DNA of 64,000 bases from Sinorhizobium sp. A49 (GCF_002002725.1 NZ_MUNW01000035.1:62001-126000); one strand, 5' to 3'; positions 8,033-17,148 are shown, counted from the first letter of the stretch. Program-made: numbers and translations. Notes: a model not told the origin generated them from the sequence alone.

Positions 8033-11000
8033 ATGCCCAGTTTTTTCATCGACAGGCCTATTTTTGCCTGGGTGGTGGCGATCTTCATCATGATCGCCGG
8101 CATCATTGCGATACCGCTCTTGCCGGTGTCGCAATATCCTGATGTCGCACCGCCGCAGATCTCCATCAACACGAGCTATCCCGGCGCCTCGTCGCAGGAC
8201 ACCTATCAGAGCGTTACCCGGCTGATCGAAAACGAGCTGAACGGCGTCGAAGGCCTGCTCTATTTCGAATCGACCTCCAGCGCTTCCGGCTCGGTCGACA
8301 TCAGCGCCACCTTCGCACCGGGTACAGACCCGGGACAGGCGGCCGTCGACATCCAGAACCGCGTGCGCCGCGTCGAACCGCGCCTGCCCGATTCGGTCAA
8401 GCGCCAGGGCGTGCAGGTCGATGAAGCCGGTTCCGGCTTCCTGATGATCGTCGCGCTTACCTCGACCGACGGCTCGATGGATGCCATCGGTCTCGGCGAC
8501 TATCTCAGCCGCAACGTGCTGAACGAAGTCCAGCGCGTGCCCGGCGTCGGCCGTGCGCAGCTGTTTGCGACCGAACGCTCGATGCGCATCTGGCTCGATC
8601 CGGACAAGATGCTCGGCCTCAACCTGACGGCTGCCGACGTGACGAATGCCATCCAGGCCCAGAACGCCCAGATCGCATCCGGCTCGATCGGCGCACAGCC
8701 GAACCCGATCACGCAGCAGATCAGTGCTCCTGTCGTCGTCAAGGGCCAGCTGTCGAGCGCCGAGGAATTCGGAGCGATCGTGCTTCGCGCCAATCCGGAC
8801 GGCTCCTCCGTTCGGTTGCGCGATGTTGCCCGCGTCGAAATCGGTGGCGAAAGCTACGCATTCTCGACCCGCCTGAACGGCAAGCCGTCCGCGGCAATCG
8901 CCGTGCAGCTGTCGCCGAGCGGCAACGCCATGTCGACGTCGGCCGCGATCAAGGAACGCATGGAAGAACTGTCGAAGTTCTTCCCCCAGGGCCTCGAATA
9001 TTCGGTTCCCTACGACACCTCGCCGTTCGTTGCCGTTTCCATCGAGAAGGTGCTTTCGACGCTGGTCGAAGCGGTCGCGCTCGTCTTCATCGTGATGTTC
9101 CTGTTCCTGCAGAACATCCGCTACACCATCATCCCGACGCTCGTCGTGCCGGTCGCCCTGCTCGGCACCTGCGCGGTCATGCTGGCGATGGGCTTCTCGA
9201 TCAACGTGCTCACCATGTTCGGCATGGTGCTGGCGATCGGCATCCTCGTCGACGATGCGATCATCGTCGTCGAGAACGTCGAACGCATCATGTCCGAAGA
9301 GGGGCTGACGCCGAAAGACGCCACCCGCAAGGCGATGAAGCAGATCACCGGCGCCGTCATCGGCATCACGCTGGTTCTGGCTTCGGTGTTCATCCCGATG
9401 GCCTTCTTCCCGGGCGCCGTTGGCGTGATCTATCGCCAGTTCTCGCTGACGATGGTCGTGTCGATCCTGTTCTCGGCGCTGCTTGCGCTGTCGCTGACGC
9501 CGGCCTTGTGCGCCAGCTTCCTGAAGCAGGTTCCGAAGGGCCACCACCACGCCAAGCGCGGCTTCTTCGGCTGGTTCAACCGCAGCTTCGACAAGACCTC
9601 GCATGGCTATAGCGGCATCGTGAAGCACATGGTCCACCGGACCGGTCGCTACATGGTCGTCTACCTCGCAGTCCTCGCCGGTCTCGGCTGGCTGTTCATG
9701 AAGCTGCCGTCGTCGTTCCTTCCGGACGAAGACCAGGGCTTCGTGATCGTCATGATGCAGCTGCCCTCCGAAGCGACGGGCAACCGCACGACCGAGGTGG
9801 TGGAACAGGCCGAAAAGATCTTCGGCCAGGAGCCGGCTGTCGAACGCATCATCGCGATCAACGGTTTCTCCTTCTTCGGCACCGGACAGAACGCAGCGCT
9901 CGCCTTCGTGACGCTGAAGGACTGGAAGGAACGCGACGCCGACAATGCCGCGCAGTCGATCGCCATGCGGGCGACCATGGCCATGAGCCAGATCAAGGAT
10001 GCGATCAGCTTCGCGCTGTCGCCGCCGGCGATCCAGGGTCTCGGCACCACAGGGGGCTTCTCGTTCCGGCTGCAGGATCGCGGCGGCCTCGGCGAAGCGG
10101 CACTCTCGCAGGCACGTGACCAGCTTCTCGGCCTTGCGGCTGAGAGCAAGATCGTCACCGGCGTCCGCTTCGAAGGCATGCCCGATGCGGCTCAGGTCAG
10201 CGTGACCATCGACCGTGAAAAGGCCAACACCTTCGGCGTGACGTTTGCCGACATCAACTCGACGATCTCGACCAACCTTGGCTCGTCCTATGTCAACGAC
10301 TTCCCGAATGCCGGCCGCATGCAGCGCGTGACGGTGCAGGCGGACGAGGGTCAGCGCATGCAGACGGCGGACCTGTTGAACCTCAACGTCCGCAACGCCA
10401 ATGGCGGCATGGTTCCGCTGTCGGCTTTTGCGACCGTGGAGTGGGTCAAGGCCTCGACCCAGACGATCGGCTACAACGGCTACCCGTCGGTGCGTATCAG
10501 CGGCGAAGCGGCTCACGGCTATTCGTCCGGTGACGCGATCGCCGAGATGCAGCGGCTTGCGGGGCAGCTGCCGGCGGGCTTCGGCTACGAATGGACCGGC
10601 CAGTCCCTGCAGGAAATCCAGTCCGGCACTCAGGCGCCTCTCCTGATCGCGCTGTCGTGCCTGCTGGTCTTCCTGTGCCTGGCAGCACTCTATGAGAGCT
10701 GGTCGATCCCCGTGGCGGTCATCATGGTGGTTCCGCTCGGCGTCATCGGTTCGGTTTTGGCCGTAACCATGCGCGACATGCCGAACGACGTGTACTTCAA
10801 GGTCGGCCTGATCGCGATCATCGGCCTGTCCGCGAAGAACGCCATCCTGATCATCGAGTTTGCCAAGGAACTGCGCGAGCAGGGCAAGTCGCTGATCGAT
10901 GCGACACTGGAGGCGGCGCACCTGCGCTTCCGCCCGATCCTGATGACGTCGCTCGCCTTCACGCTCGGCGTTCTGCCGCTGGCGATCGCAACGGGCGCAA

Positions 11001-11173
11001 GCTCGGGCAGCCAGCGCGCCATCGGTACCGGCGTGATGGGTGGCATGATCTCGGCAACGGTGCTGGCAATCTTCTTCGTTCCGGTGTTCTTCGTGTTCGT
11101 CACGAAGCTGTTCGGACGCAAGAAGGTGGAAGCCACACCGGCTGCAACCGAGACCCCGACACCTGCCGAGTAA
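8033..11173 (+). CDS. acrB: RND multidrug efflux pump inner-membrane subunit (AcrB type)
   Basis: Proton-driven inner-membrane exporter, 1046 aa, matching the AcrB family length. It has the usual twelve membrane segments with two large periplasmic loops. The proton-relay Asp pair is visible in ILVDDAIIVVENVERI (TM4) and the relay Lys in GLSAKNAILIIEFA (TM10). The N-terminus MPSFFIDRPIFAWV is typical. It is translated 10 bp after the adaptor gene. Probable substrates are hydrophobic drugs, plant phenolics or flavonoids, by analogy with rhizobial homologues; this is inference. No truncation. Confidence 0.96.
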   Translation: MPSFFIDRPIFAWVVAIFIMIAGIIAIPLLPVSQYPDVAPPQISINTSYPGASSQDTYQSVTRLIENELNGVEGLLYFESTSSASGSVDISATFAPGTDPGQAAVDIQNRVRRVEPRLPDSVKRQGVQVDEAGSGFLMIVALTSTDGSMDAIGLGDYLSRNVLNEVQRVPGVGRAQLFATERSMRIWLDPDKMLGLNLTAADVTNAIQAQNAQIASGSIGAQPNPITQQISAPVVVKGQLSSAEEFGAIVLRANPDGSSVRLRDVARVEIGGESYAFSTRLNGKPSAAIAVQLSPSGNAMSTSAAIKERMEELSKFFPQGLEYSVPYDTSPFVAVSIEKVLSTLVEAVALVFIVMFLFLQNIRYTIIPTLVVPVALLGTCAVMLAMGFSINVLTMFGMVLAIGILVDDAIIVVENVERIMSEEGLTPKDATRKAMKQITGAVIGITLVLASVFIPMAFFPGAVGVIYRQFSLTMVVSILFSALLALSLTPALCASFLKQVPKGHHHAKRGFFGWFNRSFDKTSHGYSGIVKHMVHRTGRYMVVYLAVLAGLGWLFMKLPSSFLPDEDQGFVIVMMQLPSEATGNRTTEVVEQAEKIFGQEPAVERIIAINGFSFFGTGQNAALAFVTLKDWKERDADNAAQSIAMRATMAMSQIKDAISFALSPPAIQGLGTTGGFSFRLQDRGGLGEAALSQARDQLLGLAAESKIVTGVRFEGMPDAAQVSVTIDREKANTFGVTFADINSTISTNLGSSYVNDFPNAGRMQRVTVQADEGQRMQTADLLNLNVRNANGGMVPLSAFATVEWVKASTQTIGYNGYPSVRISGEAAHGYSSGDAIAEMQRLAGQLPAGFGYEWTGQSLQEIQSGTQAPLLIALSCLLVFLCLAALYESWSIPVAVIMVVPLGVIGSVLAVTMRDMPNDVYFKVGLIAIIGLSAKNAILIIEFAKELREQGKSLIDATLEAAHLRFRPILMTSLAFTLGVLPLAIATGASSGSQRAIGTGVMGGMISATVLAIFFVPVFFVFVTKLFGRKKVEATPAATETPTPAE

Positions 11174-11184
11174 CACGACAATCG

Positions 11185-11208
11185 ACGGCCCGCCTTTCGG
11201 CGGGCCGT
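11185..11208 (+). terminator. Terminator-like hairpin between acrB and acrR
   Basis: A perfect 10-bp stem ACGGCCCGCC/GGCGGGCCGT with loop TTTC, followed only by TCT. It lies just after acrB and six bases before the Shine-Dalgarno site of the regulator gene. It could partly terminate the pump mRNA and so lower regulator expression. Confidence 0.6.
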
Positions 11209-11225
11209 TCTGCAAGGAGGAATGA

Positions 11226-11870
11226 ATGCGCCGAACGAAAGCCGATGCGGAGGCAACCCGGCAGAAGATCCTGAGTGCTGCCGAACGTGTGTTCTACGCA
11301 AAGGGTGTTTCCAACACGACACTGGAGGAAGTGGCCAAGGAAGCGGGCGTCACCCGTGGCGCCATCTACTGGCACTTTTCCAACAAGACCGATCTTTTCC
11401 TGGCCCTGCACGATGCCGTGCCGCTGCCCCAGGAAGACATGATCGCTCAGGAGATCGAGGCTGAAGCCGCCGATACGCTGGCAATCGTCGAGGATGCGAT
11501 GGGTGCCTGGATCGATATCCTGGCCGCCGACGAGCAACGCCAGCGCATCCTGACCATCATGCTGCGCACCAACTACGACGGCGACATGAGCGAGGTCCTG
11601 ACGCGACACAGGGAACTCGACGAACATCACAATTCCCTGCTCGAACTGGCATTCGCCCGCGCCCTTGCCAGCGGCTACATGCGCGACAGCTGGACTCCGA
11701 CATCGGCGACCCGCACGCTTCATTGGATGATGCTGGGCCTCTGCACCCAGTGGCTGCTCTTCGGCCGCAGCTTTGACATCGTTGCGGAAGGACGAGATGG
11801 GTTGGGGCGACTGTTTTGCAGTTTTCGCACCCCTCGCGCTGCCCGCGCCGCGCCAATCCCCGTTAGCTGA
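11226..11870 (+). CDS. acrR: TetR-family repressor of the RND pump (AcrR type)
   Basis: DNA-binding regulator, 214 aa. The N-terminal TetR helix-turn-helix spans about residues 10-57, with the recognition segment GVTRGAIYWHF that is near-identical to AcrR and TtgR proteins. A ligand-binding helical domain follows. AAGGAGG lies five bases before the ATG. Unlike E. coli, where acrR is divergent, the gene here follows acrB on the same strand, behind a strong hairpin. It probably represses acrAB through the inverted repeat at 6680-6705. Its 3' end overlaps the convergent purU gene by eight bases. Confidence 0.88.
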   Translation: MRRTKADAEATRQKILSAAERVFYAKGVSNTTLEEVAKEAGVTRGAIYWHFSNKTDLFLALHDAVPLPQEDMIAQEIEAEAADTLAIVEDAMGAWIDILAADEQRQRILTIMLRTNYDGDMSEVLTRHRELDEHHNSLLELAFARALASGYMRDSWTPTSATRTLHWMMLGLCTQWLLFGRSFDIVAEGRDGLGRLFCSFRTPRAARAAPIPVS

Positions 11871-12717
11871 ACACGACCGTCTTGTGACCGTTGAGCATGA
11901 CGCGCCGCTCCAGGTGCAGCTTGACGGCACGTGCCAGCACGCGGCTTTCGATGTCGCGGCCGCTGGCGACGAAGTCGTCCGCCGTCAGCGCGTGGGTGAC
12001 GCGCTCCGTCTCCTGTTCGACGATCGGCCCTTCGTCGAGATCCGAGGTGACGTAGTGGGCGGTGGCGCCAATCAGCTTGACGCCGCGCTCATGCGCCTGG
12101 TGATAGGGCTTTGCCCCCTTGAATGACGGCAGGAACGAGTGGTGGATGTTGATGGCCTTGCCGTAGAGGCGCTTCGACAGCGTGTCCGAAAACACCTGCA
12201 TGTAGCGCGCAAGGATCACCAGGTCTGCGCCGGTCTCCTGCACCAGGCGGAGCAGCTTCTCCTCCTGCTCCGCCTTGTTGGTCTTCGTTACCGGCCAATG
12301 GTGATAGGGCACTGCTTCGAGGTCCGCCGTCCGCCGGCTGTCCTCGTGGTTGGAAACGATGGCTACGACCTCGGCGTTCAGCCAGCCGACGCGGATCTGA
12401 TAGAGCAGATGCAGCAGCGCGTGGTCAAACTTCGAGACGAGGATGACGATCTTCGGCCTGCGCGCGGCGTCCGTCAGCGTGGTTCGCATCTGGAACCGGT
12501 CGACAGCCGGCCGCAGCGCCCGCTCGACATCGTCCCGCACCATGCCATCGGGTGCCTGGAAGGCGATACGCATGAAGAAGCTGTTGGTCTGCCGATCCCA
12601 GAACTGGCTGCTTTCGGCAATGTTGGCGCCAAGGCCGGCGAGCTCAGTCGTCACCGCGGCAACGATGCCGGGCTTGTCGTCACAGGACAGCACAAGGATG
12701 AATGTGTTGGTGGCCAT
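11863..12717 (-). CDS. purU: Formyltetrahydrofolate deformylase (PurU)
   Basis: Hydrolyses 10-formyl-THF to THF and formate, balancing one-carbon pools and feeding formate to purine synthesis. The 284-aa protein has an N-terminal ACT domain (LSCDDKPGIVAAVTTEL, residues 7-85). A formyltransferase catalytic domain follows, with INIHHSFLPSFKGAKPYHQA and SDLDEGPIVEQ supplying the Asn, His and Asp residues. The ATG at 12717 has GGAGGAG four bases upstream; an in-frame extension to 12834 lacks conserved sequence. It lies downstream of polA on the same strand, with a hairpin between them. Confidence 0.95.
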   Translation of the reverse strand: MATNTFILVLSCDDKPGIVAAVTTELAGLGANIAESSQFWDRQTNSFFMRIAFQAPDGMVRDDVERALRPAVDRFQMRTTLTDAARRPKIVILVSKFDHALLHLLYQIRVGWLNAEVVAIVSNHEDSRRTADLEAVPYHHWPVTKTNKAEQEEKLLRLVQETGADLVILARYMQVFSDTLSKRLYGKAINIHHSFLPSFKGAKPYHQAHERGVKLIGATAHYVTSDLDEGPIVEQETERVTHALTADDFVASGRDIESRVLARAVKLHLERRVMLNGHKTVVFS

Positions 12718-12854
12718 GGTCTCCTCCGATCGGCGGCTCTTGCGGGCGCGCTGGCACCCTTCCCGATCGCTGCCTAGGGGGAGACGACAAAAGCCGCAAC
12801 GGCCGACGTGGCAGGCGGATGCGCTTTCTCTCATCGTGATATCAGGACAGACGA

Positions 12855-12877
12855 AAGGCGGCCGTGGTGGCCGCCTT
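12855..12877 (-). terminator. Hairpin terminator after polA
   Basis: Read on the minus strand: AAGGCGGCC, loop ACCAC, GGCCGCCTT, then TCGTCT. The stem is a perfect 9 bp, located about 57 bp after the polA stop. The T-tract is poor, but the position fits termination between polA and purU. Confidence 0.6.
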
Positions 12878-12933
12878 CTGCAAGAATAACTGCTGTCGAT
12901 TTGGGGTCGCTGAGGGAATCCCTCAGAAAAGCC

Positions 12934-15924
12934 TCAGTGCGCTTCATCCCAGTTCATCGCGGCGCGGGCATCCACCTTGAGCGGCACCCGCATGTCGAGC
13001 GCCGGCATCGCCGCATTCTCCATCACCGAGACGACGATCGGAATGGTGCGCTCGACCTCGGCATCCTCGACCTCGAAGATCAGTTCGTCGTGCACCTGCA
13101 GCAGCATGCGGGCGGACAGCTTCGCCTCCCCCAGTGCCGGCTCGATCTTGACCATGGCGCGGCGGATGATGTCGGCCGCAGAGCCCTGGATCGGCGCGTT
13201 GATCGACGCGCGCTCGTTGAAGGCGCGATGCGAGGGGATCGACGAGCGGATGTCGGGATAATGCGCACGCCTGCCGAAGATCGTTTCGACATAGCCGTGC
13301 TCGCGGGCAAAGGCCTTGGTGTTTTCCATGTAGTCGCGAATGCCGGGGAAGCGCTCGAAATACTTCTTGATGTAGTCGCTGGCTTCGGAGCGCTCGATCG
13401 ACAACTGGTTCGCGAGACCAAAGGCGGAGATGCCGTAGATGATGCCGAAGTTGATGGCCTTCGCCCGCCGGCGGATTTCGCTCGGCATGCCCGCAACCGG
13501 CACGCCGAACATCTCCGAGGCGGTCATCGCGTGAATGTCGACGCCATCGGCAAAGGCCTGGCGCAGCTGCGGGATGTCGGCGACATGGGCAAGCACGCGC
13601 AGCTCGATCTGGCTGTAGTCGGCCGAAAGCAGCTTGTGACCGGGCGTGGCGATGAAGGCGGTGCGGATCTTGCGGCCTTCGGCGGTACGCACCGGGATGT
13701 TCTGCAGGTTCGGGTCGGAGGAGGACAAGCGTCCCGTGGTCGTCGCCGCCAGCGCATAGGAGGTGTGGACGCGCTTGGTGTCCGGATGGACGAAACCCGG
13801 CAGGGCGTCGGTATAGGTCGACTTCAGCTTCGTCATCTGGCGCCAGTCGACGATCTTGCGCGGCAGCTCGTGGCCTTCGGCCGCGAGGTCCTCCAGCACC
13901 TGCGCCGAGGTCGACCATTGGCCGGTCTTGGTCTTCGAACCGCCGGGCAACCCCATCTTGCCGAAGAGGATGTCACCGAGCTGCTTCGGCGAGCCGACAG
14001 TGAAGGTCTCACCGGCCAGCTTGTAGATCTCGTCTTCGAGTGCCGCTGCCCCTTGCGCCAGCTCGCCCGAGAGGCGCGACAGGATCTGGCGGTCGATGGT
14101 GATGCCTCGCTCTTCCATATGCGCCAGCACCGGCACGAGCGGCCGCTCCAGCCGTTCATAGACGCGCACCAGTCCCTTGGCCGCGAGCCGCGGCTTCAGC
14201 ACGTGCCAGAGGCGCAGCGTGACGTCGGCGTCCTCGGCTGCATAGGCGGTGGCGCGGTCGATATCGACATAGTCGAAAGTCACCGAGGATTTGCCGCTGC
14301 CGGTCATGTCCTTGTAGGCGATCGGCTTGTGGCCGAGCCAGCGCTCCGACAGCGCGTCCATCCCATGCGTGCCGTTGCCGGCATCGACGACATAGGACAT
14401 CAGCATGGTGTCATCGAAGCCCTTCACGGTGATGCCGTGCCGCTTCATGATCAGATAGTCGTATTTCAGGTTCTGCGCGACCTTCAGCACCGACGGGTCT
14501 TCGAGCAGGACCTTCAGCCGGCTCAACGCCTCGCGCACCGGAATCTGGTTTTCGGCCTGGCCTCCCCCGAGAAGATCACCGACGCCGGTCTTGTGGATCA
14601 GCGGCACGTAGGCAGCGCGGATCACCGTTCCCGCGGGGTCCTTGGCATAGTCGGCGAGCGCCAGCGAAAAGCCGACCAGTTCGGCCTGCATGGCGTCGAG
14701 CGATGTCGTTTCGGTGTCGAAGGCAACGAGGCCCGCATCCCTGGCGTCGGCAATCCAGGCATCGAGCGTCGGCAGATCGCGGATCGCCACATACCGTGAG
14801 TGGTCGATCGCAGCATTGGCGAAAAGGGCTGCGCGCGACTGCGCCAGCGTCTCGGGCGTTGCCTCGCCGGTCTCGCCCGTGGCCGCAGCTGCGGCATCTG
14901 TAGCATCTGTAGCATCTGTAGCATCTGTGGCGCTTGAAGGCGCCGGTGCTGCCGCGGCCTTGTCGAGATCCGGCCCGCGCGCATCCGCGCCCCACTCGAC
15001 CGGCACCGTGGCAGGCTCCACCGCATCGGCGTCCGTGCCGGTGGCAGCGGCGACGCGGCGGGTGAGCGTAGTAAATTCCATCGCCTTCAGGAAGGCGACG
15101 AGACGCGGTCCATCCTGCGGTTCCAGCTGAAAGTCTTGGACCGGGACGTCGAGCGGCGTGTCGGTGCGCAGCGTTACCAGCTGGCGGGACAGACGGGCGA
15201 GGTCAGCATTGGCAATGATGTTTTCGCGGCGCTTGGCCTGCTTGATCTCGCCGGCGCGCGCCAAGAGCGTATCGAGGTCGCCGTATTCTTCCAGCAATTG
15301 GGCCGCAGTCTTCGGGCCGATGCCGGGAATGCCGGGAACGTTGTCGGTCGAATCGCCGGTCATCGCCTGAAGGTCGATCATCTTTTCCGGCGGCACACCC
15401 CATTTCTCGATCACTTCCGGGATCGAGATCTGCTTGTCCTTCATGCTGTCGTACATCGACACATTCGGCGTCACGAGCTGCATCAGGTCCTTGTCGGAGG
15501 AGATGATGGTGACGCTGGCGCCCGCCTTTTCGGCAAGGCGCGTATAGGTGGCGATCAGATCGTCGGCCTCGAACCCTTCCTTCTCGATGCAGGGCAGGTT
15601 GAAGGCACGCGTGGCGTGGCGGATCAGCCCGAATTGCGGGATGAGATCCTCGGGTGGAGCCGAGCGATTGGCCTTGTAGAGATCGTAGAGTTCGTTGCGG
15701 AACGTCTTCGAAGAATAGTCGAAAATGACGGCGAAATGCGTCGGCGTGACGCCGACAGACGTATCGCGCGCATCGGTGAGCAACTTCCACAGCATGTTGC
15801 AGAAACCGGACACCGCGTTGACCGGAAGGCCATCGGATTTGCGGTTGAGCGGCGGGATGGCGTGGAACGCCCGGAAGATGAATCCGGAGCCGTCGACGAG
15901 GAAGAGGTGATCACCGTTTTTCAT
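12934..15924 (-). CDS. polA: DNA polymerase I
   Basis: Repair and Okazaki-fragment polymerase, 996 aa, with all three activities. The N-terminal 5' nuclease (starting HLFLVDGSGFIFRAFHA) is followed by a low-complexity linker, then a 3'-5' proofreading domain with DTETTSLD, the NLKYDY segment and YAAED intact. The family A polymerase core shows motif A LLSADYSQIELR, motif B RRRAKAINFGIIYG and motif C VHDE at about 944-947. The start at 15924 gives the usual MKNGDHLFLVDGSG N-terminus; an upstream ATG at 15960 is possible and neither has a good ribosome site. The linker contains a 9-bp tandem repeat encoding Thr-Asp-Ala units. The 410 bp between this start and the sRNA gene hold a hairpin at 16053 and probably both promoters. 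Confidence 0.96.
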   Translation of the reverse strand: MKNGDHLFLVDGSGFIFRAFHAIPPLNRKSDGLPVNAVSGFCNMLWKLLTDARDTSVGVTPTHFAVIFDYSSKTFRNELYDLYKANRSAPPEDLIPQFGLIRHATRAFNLPCIEKEGFEADDLIATYTRLAEKAGASVTIISSDKDLMQLVTPNVSMYDSMKDKQISIPEVIEKWGVPPEKMIDLQAMTGDSTDNVPGIPGIGPKTAAQLLEEYGDLDTLLARAGEIKQAKRRENIIANADLARLSRQLVTLRTDTPLDVPVQDFQLEPQDGPRLVAFLKAMEFTTLTRRVAAATGTDADAVEPATVPVEWGADARGPDLDKAAAAPAPSSATDATDATDATDAAAAATGETGEATPETLAQSRAALFANAAIDHSRYVAIRDLPTLDAWIADARDAGLVAFDTETTSLDAMQAELVGFSLALADYAKDPAGTVIRAAYVPLIHKTGVGDLLGGGQAENQIPVREALSRLKVLLEDPSVLKVAQNLKYDYLIMKRHGITVKGFDDTMLMSYVVDAGNGTHGMDALSERWLGHKPIAYKDMTGSGKSSVTFDYVDIDRATAYAAEDADVTLRLWHVLKPRLAAKGLVRVYERLERPLVPVLAHMEERGITIDRQILSRLSGELAQGAAALEDEIYKLAGETFTVGSPKQLGDILFGKMGLPGGSKTKTGQWSTSAQVLEDLAAEGHELPRKIVDWRQMTKLKSTYTDALPGFVHPDTKRVHTSYALAATTTGRLSSSDPNLQNIPVRTAEGRKIRTAFIATPGHKLLSADYSQIELRVLAHVADIPQLRQAFADGVDIHAMTASEMFGVPVAGMPSEIRRRAKAINFGIIYGISAFGLANQLSIERSEASDYIKKYFERFPGIRDYMENTKAFAREHGYVETIFGRRAHYPDIRSSIPSHRAFNERASINAPIQGSAADIIRRAMVKIEPALGEAKLSARMLLQVHDELIFEVEDAEVERTIPIVVSVMENAAMPALDMRVPLKVDARAAMNWDEAH
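14894..14929 (-). repeat. Four-copy 9-bp tandem repeat inside polA
   Basis: GCATCTGTA repeated three times, plus a fourth copy with one change in the last base. On the coding strand it encodes Ala-Thr-Asp units in the linker between the 5' nuclease and proofreading domains. Being in frame (9 bp), copy-number changes would alter only linker length. Confidence 0.85.
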
Positions 15925-16052
15925 CGGCAATGGATAGCGCGGGGTGAGCCAAACGTCCATTGGGGTTTTCCGCGCTCGCGACATTCTCACCCCATTGTTG
16001 CGATCGATCGGGCCGCATTCGACAACGCCCGCCCCTTGCACGAACCATCTGT

Positions 16053-16078
16053 CGTCCGGCCGCCCTTACGGCCGGACG
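16053..16078. other. Strong hairpin in the polA upstream region
   Basis: A perfect 10-bp stem CGTCCGGCCG/CGGCCGGACG with loop CCCTTA, about 130 bp upstream of the polA start. Nothing next to it resembles a T-tract. It could be part of the polA leader RNA or a leftover repeat arm. Confidence 0.5.
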
Positions 16079-16300
16079 CGGACCGATCTACAGGCTTGCG
16101 AATTGGGCATGCGGCGCCTATCTTCGGCTGCGACAAGGCAGCTGAGCACAACGGTGCGCTGCGTGGTGGTCGTGGCAAAGATGACGATGGCGGTCGCGCG
16201 TCATGTTCGGTTTCGGCGCGCCGCGGAAAAGCCTTTGGATGCGGCCCCAAGCTTCACAGAAACGTTACGCATTTGTAATGCGCGATTCAGTGGCCCAATC

Positions 16301-16329
16301 CTTGAAAAGCCACATTTGACTCCTCAAAT
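16301..16329 (+). promoter_or_regulatory. Sigma-70-type promoter for the sRNA gene
   Basis: CTTGAA (-35, 16301-16306) and TCAAAT (-10, 16324-16329) with a 17-bp spacer. The CTTGAA/C type -35 is usual for rhizobial housekeeping promoters. It predicts a start near 16336, exactly where the structured region begins. Confidence 0.5.
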
Positions 16330-16336
16330 CCTACTC

Positions 16337-16487
16337 AACGGCACCGAGTGATGCCGTCTTCTGGTGATTGGCCTGTCCCCCGCCCGCACCAGATGAGGAC
16401 AAAGGCCTTATCCCCCTCTCCGGGCCTTTGTCCCGTTTTCAGAGAACCGCCACGGCGCCGCCTCCGCGCCGTGGCGGTTTCTCGTTG
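16337..16487 (+). ncRNA. Candidate trans-encoded sRNA, alpha-r7 (Smr7C) type
   Basis: No open frame here looks coding, but the 150 bases fold into consecutive hairpins. These are CGGCA/TGCCG (16340-16357), CTGGTG/CACCAG (about 16361-16393), the 11-bp stem GGACAAAGGCC/GGCCTTTGTCC (16397-16432), and a long terminal stem with ACCGCCACGGCGC pairing to GCGCCGTGGCGGT (about 16445-16479), ending in TTTCTC. In S. meliloti the sRNA Smr7C, about 150 nt long, lies between polA and a MarR-family gene. Position, length and orientation towards marR agree here. I rely on memory of that family and could not align sequences. Confidence 0.65.
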
Positions 16488-16580
16488 AGCGGGTCAAATC
16501 CTTGTGAGACAAGGCTTTCTCAAGTCCATCGCCTGCTTTGTAACTTGTCTTCGCGCCGCTTCGGGGGTACCCATTGGAGC

Positions 16581-17024
16581 ATGGCCTTCAATCGTATGGA
16601 ATCTGCGACCTACCTGGCCAGCCTGCTGGCCAAAAGTTTCTCGCGTGCCCTTCACGAGCGCGGCCAGAAACTCGGCTTCGCGCCCGGGCAATTTCCCGTC
16701 CTCCTGGAATTATGGGCCGAGGAAGGCCTGACGCAGAAGCAACTTCTCGACAGGCTCGACATCGAACAGGCGACGATGGCCAATACGCTAGGGCGGATGG
16801 AGCGCGACGGGCTCATCGTCAGGCGCAAACATCCGCAGGATAGACGCTCGCAACAGATTTTCCTTACCGAGAGGGCGAGGGAAATCGAGGCCGCTGCCAA
16901 GGAGGCGGCAGTTGCGGCCGATCAGTCCTTGCTATCCGGCCTCAGGCAGTTCGAACGGGAACTCATGCTCGAATACATGCGCATGGCGCTTGCCCACGCC
17001 GCACGCGATGGCGGCACCGCGTAA
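16581..17024 (+). CDS. MarR-family transcriptional regulator
   Basis: Winged-helix DNA-binding protein, 147 aa, normal for MarR. The winged helix runs from about LTQKQLLDRLDIEQATMANTLGRMERDGLIVRR through the wing HPQDRRSQQIFLT (in shorter pieces: recognition helix EQATMANTLGRME, wing QDRRSQ). Helices at both ends form the dimer domain. The ATG at 16581 gives the usual MAFNRMESATYLASLLAKSF start; GGAG lies very close before it, so the exact start is not certain. The sRNA gene ends about 95 bp upstream. Its targets are unknown; no divergent partner gene is present. Confidence 0.82.
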   Translation: MAFNRMESATYLASLLAKSFSRALHERGQKLGFAPGQFPVLLELWAEEGLTQKQLLDRLDIEQATMANTLGRMERDGLIVRRKHPQDRRSQQIFLTERAREIEAAAKEAAVAADQSLLSGLRQFERELMLEYMRMALAHAARDGGTA

Positions 17025-17148
17025 CGAGAGCCGCGTGCCTCTGATCGTCCCATCAAAAAATTTGGCTTAAACCCACCGGCATGAGGCTCTAAACAACCAG
17101 AGCGGGTTCGTTCGGACACGCCAAGGTCGCTGCCGCCCGTTGAACGGC

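Noticed and set aside
8030-11215. A 1061-codon open frame on the minus strand across all of acrB
   Set aside because: Mirror frame caused by high-GC codon bias. Its product is Arg/His/Asp-rich low-complexity sequence with no domain, while the plus strand has a complete RND pump.
12808-14799. A 663-codon plus-strand frame opposite polA
   Set aside because: Same antisense artefact. The composition is Arg/His/Gly-rich with no motif, and DNA polymerase I motifs on the minus strand are intact.
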